Source: a virus. From it: a stretch of 36,506 nt of DNA. Position numbers and translations under genes: made by a program. Shown here in pieces: positions 5,156-12,912 of this stretch. The DNA lies in IMG/VR virus record IMGVR_UViG_3300029319_000175, positions 1 through 36,506 of that record; one strand, 5' to 3'. Position 1 is the first letter of the stretch. Each line of letters starts with the position of its first letter. Under the pieces are notes generated by a model. It was given only the letters and a program-made list of their open reading frames with translations. It was not told the DNA's origin and made no database searches.

Positions 5156-5445
5156 TTTAATTCCCCAGTGTGTATATTGTAATACACAAGCTCTACTCCC
5201 AGTTTCTTCTGCACAGGACTTAGTTGTCTGTTAATCATTGTACCCGGCTTCCAATTAGCAGACTTAGAACGAAAAGACATAGTTTTAACTTCAACTAATC
5301 TAACATCCTTTGTCTCAGGATTTATAGCTACAAAGTCTACAGGGCCAGTATTGTTAGTTTCGTTATAAACATGGTAACCGTTATCTGCATAGTAACGCAT
5401 CACACCCAGCTTTGACTGTAAACCCTTTTGTTCTTTTACGTTCAT
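5137..5445 (-). CDS. PD-(D/E)XK nuclease, resolvase-like, 102 aa
   Basis: The core GPVDFVAINPETKDVRLVEVKT contains the catalytic pattern D37 ... E52-x-K54 of the PD-(D/E)XK fold, preceded by an N-terminal helix (KGLQSKLGVMRYYADNGYHV) as in archaeal-type Holliday junction resolvases and VRR-like nucleases. The length matches a single-domain nuclease. It probably cuts branched or damaged DNA, but the substrate is inferred. It lies one base after the GcrA-like gene in a cluster of small accessory genes. Confidence 0.75.
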   Translation of the reverse strand: MNVKEQKGLQSKLGVMRYYADNGYHVYNETNNTGPVDFVAINPETKDVRLVEVKTMSFRSKSANWKPGTMINRQLSPVQKKLGVELVYYNIHTGELKCQKKL

Positions 5446-5446
5446 G

Positions 5447-5851
5447 CTAATATCTCACACTGTAATCTTCTACCGCAGACTTGTAACCTTTGCTGGATTT
5501 ACAAGTATCACATATGAACATAACTTTGTGCAACAGTTTTTCTTTTCCACAGCATAGACACTTTTTCACTCTGTACTGATCTTTATTCTTCATACTCTGT
5601 CTTGCTTCTTCTAACTGTTCCACAACTGTGGAAAAGTCTATACGCTCCGGTTTCTTTTTACCTATGTGAGTAAACATTTTACTGTATCTGTTTAATATAC
5701 TTATTACAGAGTTTCTTGTCATGTCCACTCCGTTGTAGCCCCTGTACTCAGGGGACATTACCTCTGCTATCTGACGGGCTGACAAACCACGCTCTCTGCT
5801 TAGTTGAAATATCTTCTCTATAAAATCCTCTGAATGTCTTTTCATACCCAC
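5447..5851 (-). CDS. GcrA-like HTH regulator with C-terminal zinc ribbon
   Basis: Residues 8-55 (EDFIEKIFQLSRERGLSARQIAEVM ... MTRNSVISILNR) match the helix-turn-helix of GcrA-type proteins, with the characteristic LSARQIA and TRNSVI elements. A second module has C98/C100/C101 and C114xxC117 (CLCCGKEK ... ICDTC), a zinc ribbon. GcrA controls sigma-70-dependent cell-cycle genes in alphaproteobacteria, and their phages often carry versions. It may redirect host RNA polymerase or act on phage promoters. GTG at 5849-5851 is preferred (AAGGAG 10 bases upstream); ATG at 5843-5845 is an alternative. It overlaps the zinc-ribbon frame 5748-5960 by 104 bases. Confidence 0.7.
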   Translation of the reverse strand: MGMKRHSEDFIEKIFQLSRERGLSARQIAEVMSPEYRGYNGVDMTRNSVISILNRYSKMFTHIGKKKPERIDFSTVVEQLEEARQSMKNKDQYRVKKCLCCGKEKLLHKVMFICDTCKSSKGYKSAVEDYSVRY

Positions 5852-5960
5852 CTACACCTAACTCCTTATCGAACCAACAACGCGCACAAAGTCTTTTATT
5901 ATGTCTTACTACGACTGCCATATGATCACACTCTTCACATGAACTCATGTCTGATACCAT
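5748..5960 (-). CDS. Small zinc-ribbon protein overlapping the regulator gene
   Basis: The N-terminal part has two CxxC knuckles, C8xxC11 and C25xxC28 (SCEECDHMAVVVRHNKRLCARCWF), a classic zinc ribbon. The remaining 40 residues lie over the GcrA-like gene in another frame and have no recognisable features. The real product may therefore be short, or a ribosomal frameshift near 5850 could fuse the knuckles to the HTH protein. The start at 5958-5960 lacks a strong ribosome site and overlaps the preceding gene by 26 bases. Confidence 0.5.
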   Translation of the reverse strand: MVSDMSSCEECDHMAVVVRHNKRLCARCWFDKELGVGGYEKTFRGFYREDISTKQRAWFVSPSDSRGNVP

Positions 5961-6225
5961 CCACTGTAAGTGAGCTAACTGTTGACAGATTTACATTCCT
6001 ATACCCTTTGGCATAGTTGTCATACACAGTCATCATTTGTTTATTGGTGTTACAGTCTCTGCCACCTTTCTTGTGCTTCTCAACACCTAGACGACCATTA
6101 ATTTTGCGGAGACTACCATCCGCCTTAACAAACTCGATTGTAAAGAATTTATCCTGCACTGTGGCCTCGATTATCCGGCGCATCATGTCTGGATTCTCTG
6201 ACCTGCTTCCGTATAGAGTGATCAT
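5935..6225 (-). CDS. SH3-like beta-barrel phage protein, 96 aa
   Basis: The sequence from residue 25 (DKFFTIEFVKADGSLRKING, then RLGVEKHKKGG ... MTVYDNYAKGYRNVNLSTVSSL) follows a pattern I know from cyanophage and marine phage proteins annotated as SH3 beta-barrel fold proteins. Their function is unknown; they are usually encoded near early or replication genes. AGAGGT precedes the ATG. It is first in the minus-strand cluster, read from the promoter at 6255-6283 that faces away from the replication module. Confidence 0.7.
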   Translation of the reverse strand: MITLYGSRSENPDMMRRIIEATVQDKFFTIEFVKADGSLRKINGRLGVEKHKKGGRDCNTNKQMMTVYDNYAKGYRNVNLSTVSSLTVDGIRHEFM

Positions 6226-6254
6226 GGCTGACCTCTGCTGTGAATGGAGATTGC

Positions 6255-6283
6255 ACCTTACACCATGCTACTTCGATAGTCAA
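6255..6283 (-). promoter_or_regulatory. Leftward promoter of the small-gene cluster
   Basis: Minus strand: TTGACT (6278-6283), a 17-base spacer and TAAGGT (6255-6260). It is back to back with the rightward promoter at 6296, with 12 bp between the -35 boxes. Confidence 0.5.
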
Positions 6284-6295
6284 GTCATAATTCAT

Positions 6296-6324
6296 TTGAC
6301 ACGGAAGTCAATACGTGCTAGGAG
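6296..6324 (+). promoter_or_regulatory. Rightward promoter of the replication module
   Basis: TTGACA (6296-6301), 17 bases ending in TGC, then TAGGAG (6319-6324). The -35 is perfect; the -10 is weak but has an extended TGC. RNA would start near 6331, so the AGGAGG at 6320-6325 would not be in the mRNA, which favours the primase start at 6363. Confidence 0.55.
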
Positions 6325-6362
6325 GTTTTTTGCCGTGTCCCGATATTGAGGATATTATATTA

Positions 6363-7151
6363 ATGACTAATATAATTAAAGATTATATTTATAATCTAGA
6401 TATACCTTTAGGTACTTCTAAAAGATTAGATTGTCCTGTATGTGGTGGTAATAATACATTATCTGTAACACAATTCTCTGATTGTATAAAGTATTATTGT
6501 TTTCATGCTAGCTGTTCTGTAGCTGGTGTAATGAAAGAAGGACTAGGTGAAACATCATTCACTGCAACAAGCGATTTTTTAAATAAAAACAGTTGTGTGG
6601 GTTTAGAATTAGAGAAACAGAACTGGCGTAAGCACAGTTTTCCTGTTCATTTTTATAATTATTTGAAAGATAACAATTGTACGATTGCGTTATTAAAAGG
6701 ATTAGCGGACATACGCTATGACTACAAACGAGATAGGGCTGTATTTGTTGTAAAAGATAGAATGAAGATTGTGGATGCTGCTGGTAGATACATTGGCGGT
6801 GAGTCGCATAAAGGACCAAAGTGGTACAGATACGGTGGTAGTAAGCTACCTTATGTTTGTGGCAAACATAGACATGCAGTTATTGTAGAGGACTGTGCTT
6901 CTGCTACTGCTGTGTCTAGTTTTGCAACGGGTGTGGCGCTACTCGGCACTTTCTTACAAGAAGATATGATACCATGTTTAAAGGGTTTTGATAAGATTAC
7001 TGTAGCATTAGATAAGGACGCATCAGATAAATCTGTAGACATAGCTATGAGATTAAATGCTGCGTATGGAGACATTGTAGGTGTTTCTGTATTAGAGAGA
7101 GATTTGAAAAGATTAACAGAGGATCAAGCGAAGGAGGCACTTAAAGTATGA
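6363..7151 (+). CDS. DNA primase, T7 gp4 N-terminal type
   Basis: This 262-aa protein makes RNA primers for lagging-strand synthesis. An N-terminal zinc ribbon (C24xxC27 ... C46x4C51) precedes a TOPRIM domain with the glutamate E176 (AVIVEDCASA) and the DxD pair D217/D219 (ITVALDKDAS) that bind magnesium. In T7 this domain is fused to the helicase; here the helicase is the next gene, overlapping by four bases, so the two probably act together. The start is ATG 6363 (GAGGA ten bases before); the frame extends to a GTG at 6315, but that would overlap the promoter. An early TTG at 6330 is a less likely alternative. Confidence 0.85.
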   Translation: MTNIIKDYIYNLDIPLGTSKRLDCPVCGGNNTLSVTQFSDCIKYYCFHASCSVAGVMKEGLGETSFTATSDFLNKNSCVGLELEKQNWRKHSFPVHFYNYLKDNNCTIALLKGLADIRYDYKRDRAVFVVKDRMKIVDAAGRYIGGESHKGPKWYRYGGSKLPYVCGKHRHAVIVEDCASATAVSSFATGVALLGTFLQEDMIPCLKGFDKITVALDKDASDKSVDIAMRLNAAYGDIVGVSVLERDLKRLTEDQAKEALKV

Positions 7152-8338
7152 TTGATAAGGCTGTGCTTGTAGCCTGTCTACAGAAAGACAACTTTAATCG
7201 CGTATCTGGTTTAATTAAGAAGGAGTATTTTTCTAAGGAGGTAGCTACGATTGTTGAAACAATTAGCCACCTACATAAAACATATGAAGGAGACTTATCA
7301 TTAGCTGACTTAGCATTAGCCCATGATGAGAGATACCCTGCTATGCCTGAAGCTACAAAGCAAAGGGCTGTACAACAAATAGAAGAGTTGAAGGGTGTGG
7401 TAGTGAACCCAGAGCTAGCAGGTAATGTTCTGCATAGTTTTTGGAAACGAGCCAAAGCAAAAGAGATAGGAGAAGAAGCACTTGATATTTTTCTTGGTAA
7501 GTCTAGCGATACTTATTCTCTACTAACTAGTGTAGAAGAATTAAAGAACAATGACGTAAAGGGATCAAAGACATATACTGTGCTTGAGGATAGTATAGCA
7601 GATAGTCTTGAGGAGTTTGAAAGAGATCCTGAGTTTATCTTTCCAACACAGATACGTGACTATGTACCCGGTATTGATCGACAAAATCTTGGTGTAATAT
7701 TTGCACGTCCAGAGATTGGCAAGACAAGTTTCTCGGCTTGGTTGTCCGGCTGGTATGTGCGGAACAAGTTTAATGTAGCATACTGGGGCAATGAAGAGCC
7801 TGTAAAGAAAACAAGAATGAGAGTGGCTAAATCTATTACAGAACGCTCTAGATTAGAAGTGCTACAGGACAAAGATGGTTTCATACAGGATTATCAAGAC
7901 AACATACTGCCTTACATATCTTTCATGGATTGTGTTGGTACATCAATACAAGAGATAGAAGATTATTGTTCTCGCAATGAGGTGGACGTTATTTTTATTG
8001 ATCAACTCGACAAGATAAGAATAGATGGTGAGTTCTCACGCGGGGATGAGCGACTAAAGGAGTTGTACTGTAGGTCCAGAGAACTAGCCAAACGACATAA
8101 CGTGGCGGTATGGGCTGTATCACAAGCGTCATACGATGCACACGGAAGAGAAAGTATAGATTATTCTATGCTAGACGGCAGCAAAACAGGTAAGGCTGGA
8201 GAGGCTGATATTATTGTAGGTATCGGTGTAGCAGAGCATGAAGAGTTTAGAACTATTAAGTTTTCAAAGAACAAGATTAACGGTTGGCACGGGTCGTTGG
8301 TTTTACGGCGAGACGGTGATAGAGATATCTTCTCATGA
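7148..8338 (+). CDS. Replicative DnaB/T7 gp4-type helicase
   Basis: The C-terminal half (residues 165-396) is a RecA-like hexameric helicase core. The Walker A is ARPEIGKTSF (K192, T193), the catalytic NEEP lies at 215-218, the Walker B is VIFIDQLDK (281-289), and motif KFSKNKINGWHG (371-382) follows the pattern of the DnaB arginine-finger region. The first Walker A residue is Ala instead of the usual Gly, a small deviation. Residues 1-130 resemble the helical DnaB N-domain, which would dock the primase. It overlaps the primase upstream (ATGA type) and the exonuclease downstream by four bases, consistent with coupled synthesis of replisome parts. Confidence 0.88.
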   Translation: MIDKAVLVACLQKDNFNRVSGLIKKEYFSKEVATIVETISHLHKTYEGDLSLADLALAHDERYPAMPEATKQRAVQQIEELKGVVVNPELAGNVLHSFWKRAKAKEIGEEALDIFLGKSSDTYSLLTSVEELKNNDVKGSKTYTVLEDSIADSLEEFERDPEFIFPTQIRDYVPGIDRQNLGVIFARPEIGKTSFSAWLSGWYVRNKFNVAYWGNEEPVKKTRMRVAKSITERSRLEVLQDKDGFIQDYQDNILPYISFMDCVGTSIQEIEDYCSRNEVDVIFIDQLDKIRIDGEFSRGDERLKELYCRSRELAKRHNVAVWAVSQASYDAHGRESIDYSMLDGSKTGKAGEADIIVGIGVAEHEEFRTIKFSKNKINGWHGSLVLRRDGDRDIFS

Positions 8339-8889
8339 TCACTGTGCTTGACATAGAAACCACAATGGACTTTGAAACATCAAGCTCTTCACCTTATGAT
8401 GGTCAACAGATTGTGTTTGTAGGTTACAGGAGTTTTGTTGAGGACTTATCTGTTGTTGAAACAAATCAACTGTTTTTCTTCCACAACCAATGCGAACCTA
8501 CGCCACATGCTAAAGATAAGCTACAACGTAAATTAGATGAAACGACATGTTTAGTCGGTCATAATCTAAAGTTTGATTTGCAGTGGTTGAGAGAGTGTGG
8601 TTTTAAATACGATATGTTTTTGTGGGATACTATGGTAGCAGAGTATCTACTTAGTAGAGGTGTTAAAACATCTATCAGTCTTGCAGAGTGTGCTAGACGT
8701 AGAGGTTTATCTGAAAAACGTGTAGACCTTACAGAAAAATACATTAAGGATAAAGTATCTTATGAGGATATGCCATCTGATATTGTAAGAGAATATTGCA
8801 TGGCTGATGTAAATACCACATCAGAGCTAGCACATCAACAGCTAAAAGAATTAAAAATGTCTTGGCCTAATAAGGAGAGTCTTGTTTGA
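8335..8889 (+). CDS. Stand-alone DEDDy 3'-5' proofreading exonuclease
   Basis: The three exonuclease motifs are present: D6-I-E8 (LDIETT), D81 in GHNLKFDLQWL and Y154xxxD158 (YCMADV), the DEDDy arrangement of Pol I-type proofreading domains. The 184-aa length fits just this domain. The polymerase gene starts in the overlapping TTGA directly after it and has no exonuclease of its own, so the Pol I-like proofreading unit is split into two adjacent proteins that probably assemble. Split versions are known in some podoviruses. Confidence 0.88.
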   Translation: MITVLDIETTMDFETSSSSPYDGQQIVFVGYRSFVEDLSVVETNQLFFFHNQCEPTPHAKDKLQRKLDETTCLVGHNLKFDLQWLRECGFKYDMFLWDTMVAEYLLSRGVKTSISLAECARRRGLSEKRVDLTEKYIKDKVSYEDMPSDIVREYCMADVNTTSELAHQQLKELKMSWPNKESLV

Positions 8890-10424
8890 AACAAGTAGTA
8901 AAACTGAGCATGGATATGCTAGACGCTCTCATAGACATAGAAAGAGCGGGGATAAAAATATCAAATGAAAAGCTGGCAAAAATTAAAGAAGACTATCAAA
9001 CAGAGTATGATCAGTTGTACAGTGACCTTATGGATATCGCTGAGATTGCTATGGGCGACACTCCAATCAACCTCGATAGTCCTGATGATCGTAGCAAACT
9101 ACTATACTCTAGAGAAGTGGTGGATAAAACTGCGTGGAAAGAAGCGTTCAACATAGGAACTGAGCAACGCGGCCACACTAAAAAACAAAAGCGTAAGACA
9201 AAGATGTCTCCTACAATGTTTAAGGAGACAGTAAAACAATTAGCTCCTGTGTTTCGCAAAACTAGAGGACAAAGGTGCGAAGACTGCGGCGGCACAGGGC
9301 GCAAGAGAAACAGATTAAAGTCTGGAGAACTAAGTAAAAACTATGTGAAGTGTAAAACTTGTGGCGGAACTGGTGTTGTATATGTGCAGTTAAGAGAGCC
9401 AGCAGGATTACGGGTAATACCTCGCGGACCTCAAGATACAGCGGCTGCTGGATTTAGAACAGATAAAGAAACCTTGTCAGAGATACGGCTTGAGCTTGAA
9501 GGTAAAGCAAGAGAGTTTGTAGATAAGTATACACGTTATTCGATGATAAGAACTTACCTTAATACTTTTGTAGATAGCTTGGAGAAATATCAAGATGCTA
9601 GAGGCTTTATACATCCTAACTTTAATCAATGTGTCACCGCAACTGGTAGGTTATCCTCTAGCAGACCAAATTTTCAGAATATGCCTAGAGGCGCAACTTT
9701 CCCTGCGAGAGAAGCTATCGTGTCAAGATATGATGGTGGCTTTATACTAGAAGGTGATTACTCGCAACTAGAGTTTCGTGTGGCAGGTTACCTATCAAAA
9801 GACCCTGTAATATATGAAGAGGTAAAGAGTGGTTTCGACGTTCACTCCTACACTGCTGAGATCATGGGTGTTAGTCGTCAGGATGCCAAGGCCCATACCT
9901 TTAAGCCATTATACGGCGGAGTCCTTGGGACTAATCGTGAGATGGCATACTACTCTGCCTTCCGTAACAAATACCAAGGCGTAACTGAGTGGCACGATAA
10001 ACTACAGGAAGAGGCGGTAACTACAAAACAAATAGCCTTACCCTCTGGTAGGGAATATGCTTTTCCCTATGCAAAGTACACTAGATATGGTACAACTGTG
10101 GGTGCAACATCAATAAAAAATTACCCAGTGCAGGGGTTTGCCACGGCAGACCTACTACCATTAGCTCTCATAAGGCTTCACAAGTCTCTGAAGGCTATGC
10201 AGAAACCAGTGCCAAAAAGCAAAATCATCAACACTGTTCATGACTCAATCATTATGGATGTTCATCCAGATGAGAAGGATTGGATGATTAATTTATTGAA
10301 AAGGAGTATGTTGTGTATACCTGAAGAATGTAAGGAACAATTTGGTATTGACTTTGATATGCCTATAGAGATAGAACTAAAGATAGGCAAAGATTGGCTT
10401 AATCTAGAGGAGCTAGAAATATGA
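8886..10424 (+). CDS. Family A DNA polymerase with DnaJ-type zinc module
   Basis: Polymerase motifs are complete: TATGRLSSSRPNFQN (251-265), motif A D291YSQLEFR, motif B R331xxxK335xxxF339xxxY343G and motif C H452DS. The residue equivalent to E. coli Pol I Phe762 is F339. Residues 131-163 carry two CxxCxGxG knuckles (C131, C134, C156, C159), like half of the DnaJ central zinc domain, inserted before the palm. This insertion is the reported hallmark of HMO-2011-type marine phages. No 3'-5' exonuclease domain is present; it is the preceding gene. Translation begins at TTG 8886 behind AAGGAG, overlapping the exonuclease stop. It replicates the phage genome. Confidence 0.95.
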   Translation: MKQVVKLSMDMLDALIDIERAGIKISNEKLAKIKEDYQTEYDQLYSDLMDIAEIAMGDTPINLDSPDDRSKLLYSREVVDKTAWKEAFNIGTEQRGHTKKQKRKTKMSPTMFKETVKQLAPVFRKTRGQRCEDCGGTGRKRNRLKSGELSKNYVKCKTCGGTGVVYVQLREPAGLRVIPRGPQDTAAAGFRTDKETLSEIRLELEGKAREFVDKYTRYSMIRTYLNTFVDSLEKYQDARGFIHPNFNQCVTATGRLSSSRPNFQNMPRGATFPAREAIVSRYDGGFILEGDYSQLEFRVAGYLSKDPVIYEEVKSGFDVHSYTAEIMGVSRQDAKAHTFKPLYGGVLGTNREMAYYSAFRNKYQGVTEWHDKLQEEAVTTKQIALPSGREYAFPYAKYTRYGTTVGATSIKNYPVQGFATADLLPLALIRLHKSLKAMQKPVPKSKIINTVHDSIIMDVHPDEKDWMINLLKRSMLCIPEECKEQFGIDFDMPIEIELKIGKDWLNLEELEI

Positions 10425-11257
10425 GCGATATAATTACTATGGAAGATCTGAACGAAGAGAACATGGCTAAACTCGCAGCTATGGTCGGTCAGACAGAAAC
10501 ACGCGCTACCACCACACAAGGGTTACCGCGTTTAGCTATCGAACAACAAGCAGACAATGATGATGGTGAGCCGCTACCAAAAGGCAGCTTTCGTATTCGT
10601 CTAGACAATAGCACTGTATATGCAAAAGAGATTACCGTGCGAATGTTTGTTCGTTACTACTCCTATGATCTGTGGAATCAAAGCTCACCAGAAGATAGTA
10701 TAAGGACCGTTCTTGCACCGTCTTTGAGTGATGACTTCCCAGACACAAGCGGTGGTATGAAGTGTGGTAAGTTAAGTAAGCAAGAAGTAGAGAACCTTGC
10801 ACCTAACTCTCTTGAACATGCTAAACAGAAAAGCATTAAATGCACACAGGTTGTATATGGTGTGATTACTGGAGCAAAAAATGCCACGGACAACGCTGGT
10901 GACACTGTTGATTTAGCTGGCACTCCGTTTATTTGGTCAGCCCGTGGCTCTGCATTTATGCCAGTGGCTAACTATATCCGTGAGGTTCCTTCGAACAAGA
11001 TTATCTTTGGTCAAAAGGTAAACATTGCCACTAAGCGTAATAAGAACGGTGGTATCACTTATTACACGCCTGTGTTCGATAAGCCTCAAGCGGTGAAGAT
11101 ATCTGATGAGGATGTTGAAACTCTTAATACTTTCATACAAGATATTGAGAGGGCAAACGAGCGCGTTCTAAAGATGTACAATGAGCGCAAAGAAAATGTT
11201 CTAGCTATGGATGATCTTGATGTAGCAAAAGCATTGGAAAACGCAGAGGCCATCTAA
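10421..11257 (+). CDS. Unknown 278-aa protein, candidate ssDNA-binding protein
   Basis: The gene overlaps the polymerase stop by four bases and precedes the recombination nucleases, the place where T7-like phages encode the single-stranded DNA-binding protein. The sequence has an acidic N-terminus and a central beta-rich region (GSFRIRLDNSTVYAKEITVR) with aromatic residues (FVRYYSYDLW), then a helical acidic C-terminus (MDDLDVAKALENAEAI), broadly like SSBs with acidic tails. No OB-fold signature could be confirmed by eye, so the SSB role is inferred from position and layout only. Confidence 0.6.
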   Translation: MSDIITMEDLNEENMAKLAAMVGQTETRATTTQGLPRLAIEQQADNDDGEPLPKGSFRIRLDNSTVYAKEITVRMFVRYYSYDLWNQSSPEDSIRTVLAPSLSDDFPDTSGGMKCGKLSKQEVENLAPNSLEHAKQKSIKCTQVVYGVITGAKNATDNAGDTVDLAGTPFIWSARGSAFMPVANYIREVPSNKIIFGQKVNIATKRNKNGGITYYTPVFDKPQAVKISDEDVETLNTFIQDIERANERVLKMYNERKENVLAMDDLDVAKALENAEAI

Positions 11258-12147
11258 TGACCTCAATGCTGTTACATCAAGTACAGCATTTCCTAGAAAA
11301 AGCGTCGAGGGGTGAAGGCGAAGGTCTTCCCCCTCATCTCATCAACGAATTTAAGGAGATGTGTGGCTCCGCTATAGAACGTCAGTTTAGTGAAAAGCGT
11401 GGTTCAAAAGTACGTATGTCTGGTGTGGGTAAGCCCCTATGCCAGCAGAAGTTATCCGCAAGAGATGACATAGAAGAAGATGTAGATTATACCTTGGTTA
11501 TGAAGTTTCTGTTTGGAGACATCATAGAAGCTATAGCAGTTACAGTTATGAAAGCTGCAGGTGTAAACATACAGAGCGAACAGGAAGGTGTAAGTCTAGA
11601 GATAGGCGGCACAACATTAAGTGGCACCTACGATGTAAAAATAGATGACAAGATATATGACATAAAGAGTGCCGCTCCCGGTGCATTCTCTATGAAGTTC
11701 GCGGCTAATCGTGGCTACAACAACATCAAGAAGGATGATGTATTTGGCTACGTGCCTCAAGGTTATCTGTACGCAGAGGCTGCTGGTTCAACATTTGGTG
11801 GTTGGATAGCTATCAATAAAGCTACAGGTGAGTGGGCTGTATGTGAGACGCCGCTGGTACAGGATGAGGATAGAGCAGCGGCTCTACAATTAGCCGATAA
11901 GAACATACGCAGTGTTCTTGGCGAAGAAAAGTTTGAGCGGTCTTTTGCTGATATACCTGAGACCTACAAAGACAAAGCAACAGGCACATTGAAAAGAACA
12001 GGTAACAGACTAATGGATAGAACTTGTTCTTACTGTGGTTTTAAAATGCACTGCTGGCCTAACGCTGCATACAAACAGAAAACAACTTCTACAGCAAATA
12101 CTCGACCAAGAGTATGGTATACAAAGCATGTAAAGGATGAAATCTGA
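11257..12147 (+). CDS. Cas4/RecB-like PD-(D/E)XK exonuclease with Fe-S cysteines
   Basis: The nuclease core GTYDVKIDDKIYDIKSA gives D126 and D135-x-K137, and YVPQGYLYAEA (165-175) matches the QxxxY motif of RecB-type nucleases. Cysteines C257, C260 and C266 near the C-terminus (TCSYCGFKMHCW) together with C62 near the N-terminus (GKPLCQQK) reproduce the one-plus-three spacing of the 4Fe-4S cluster in Cas4 and AddB nucleases. It probably acts as a single-strand exonuclease in recombination or in processing of replication intermediates, taking the place of T7 gp6. It overlaps the neighbours by one base on each side. Confidence 0.75.
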   Translation: MTSMLLHQVQHFLEKASRGEGEGLPPHLINEFKEMCGSAIERQFSEKRGSKVRMSGVGKPLCQQKLSARDDIEEDVDYTLVMKFLFGDIIEAIAVTVMKAAGVNIQSEQEGVSLEIGGTTLSGTYDVKIDDKIYDIKSAAPGAFSMKFAANRGYNNIKKDDVFGYVPQGYLYAEAAGSTFGGWIAINKATGEWAVCETPLVQDEDRAAALQLADKNIRSVLGEEKFERSFADIPETYKDKATGTLKRTGNRLMDRTCSYCGFKMHCWPNAAYKQKTTSTANTRPRVWYTKHVKDEI

Positions 12148-12563
12148 TGCCACTATATATTACAGAAACTGTCACTGACTTTGAAACTATGCACAATCCT
12201 AAAGCTAGTTTTGTGTACTTTGATACACAGAAAGGTGACAGCACTCACACAGAGGCACTAAGAATAAAAGCTTTACCTGATGACGTTCAGTTTCCAATAA
12301 TATACAAAAAAAATATGTCTGCAGAGGGCGATTGGACTGCGGAAGAGTTTAATTATAAAGGCTCTATGATAATGGCTCGTTGTTTCGATGCCATACGTTC
12401 TATGCTAAGGCAAAGCAGGTTGGTAGTGTTTCCGTCTAGAAGTTTTTCTATTGTAAGAGATACATCCCCTGAGTATGTGCAAAAAGATTTAGCAGAGGGT
12501 TACATACAGATAACGAACACTAACCCTGAAAATAAAAACAAGTTTGATTACTATGCGTTTTAG
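12147..12563 (+). CDS. Hypothetical 138-aa protein
   Basis: The ATG overlaps the TGA of the Cas4-like gene by one base (TGATG). The sequence (MPLYITETVTDFETMHNPKA...) contains mixed beta-strands and a helix (GSMIMARCFDAIRSMLRQS) with no metal or nucleotide motif that I recognise. It lies between two nuclease genes, so a role in recombination or as an accessory subunit is possible but unsupported. The endonuclease I gene begins inside its last codons. Confidence 0.7.
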   Translation: MPLYITETVTDFETMHNPKASFVYFDTQKGDSTHTEALRIKALPDDVQFPIIYKKNMSAEGDWTAEEFNYKGSMIMARCFDAIRSMLRQSRLVVFPSRSFSIVRDTSPEYVQKDLAEGYIQITNTNPENKNKFDYYAF

Positions 12564-12912
12564 ATCAAAGTTTGAGTCAGAGGTAGCTGTGGCTCTAGGG
12601 CGTATGGGTATTAGTTGGGAGTTCGAGCCTGACAAGATATCATATCAGCCTGAACCTAAAGTATACATACCTGACTTCTACATACCTCGTAATGACATAT
12701 ACATAGAAGTAAAGGGACGACTAACACAGCAGGACAGAGTAAAGCACCTTCTTGTTAAGAAACAGAACCCAGACACTGAAGTGAAGTTCTTCTTCGCTAA
12801 CGCTAATAAAAAGATATACAAGGGTTCAAAGACTACCCACGCAGAGTGGGCAGAGCGTCATGGATTTGATTGGGCGCATAAAAAATTACCCGTGGAGTGG
12901 TTTGATGAGTGA
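12553..12912 (+). CDS. T7 endonuclease I-like Holliday junction resolvase
   Basis: The 119-aa sequence aligns well by eye to T7 gp3: FRSKFESEVAVALGRMGISW matches the N-terminal helix, and the catalytic residues are present as E8, D41 (YIPDFYIP), E52 and K54 (IEVKGR). The C-terminal end KIYKGSKTTHAEWAERHGFD and PVEWF also parallels T7. It should resolve branched DNA and help degrade host DNA to nucleotides. ATG 12553 is chosen over an upstream TTG (12544). No ribosome site is evident, so it is probably coupled to the overlapping upstream gene. Confidence 0.93.
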   Translation: MRFRSKFESEVAVALGRMGISWEFEPDKISYQPEPKVYIPDFYIPRNDIYIEVKGRLTQQDRVKHLLVKKQNPDTEVKFFFANANKKIYKGSKTTHAEWAERHGFDWAHKKLPVEWFDE

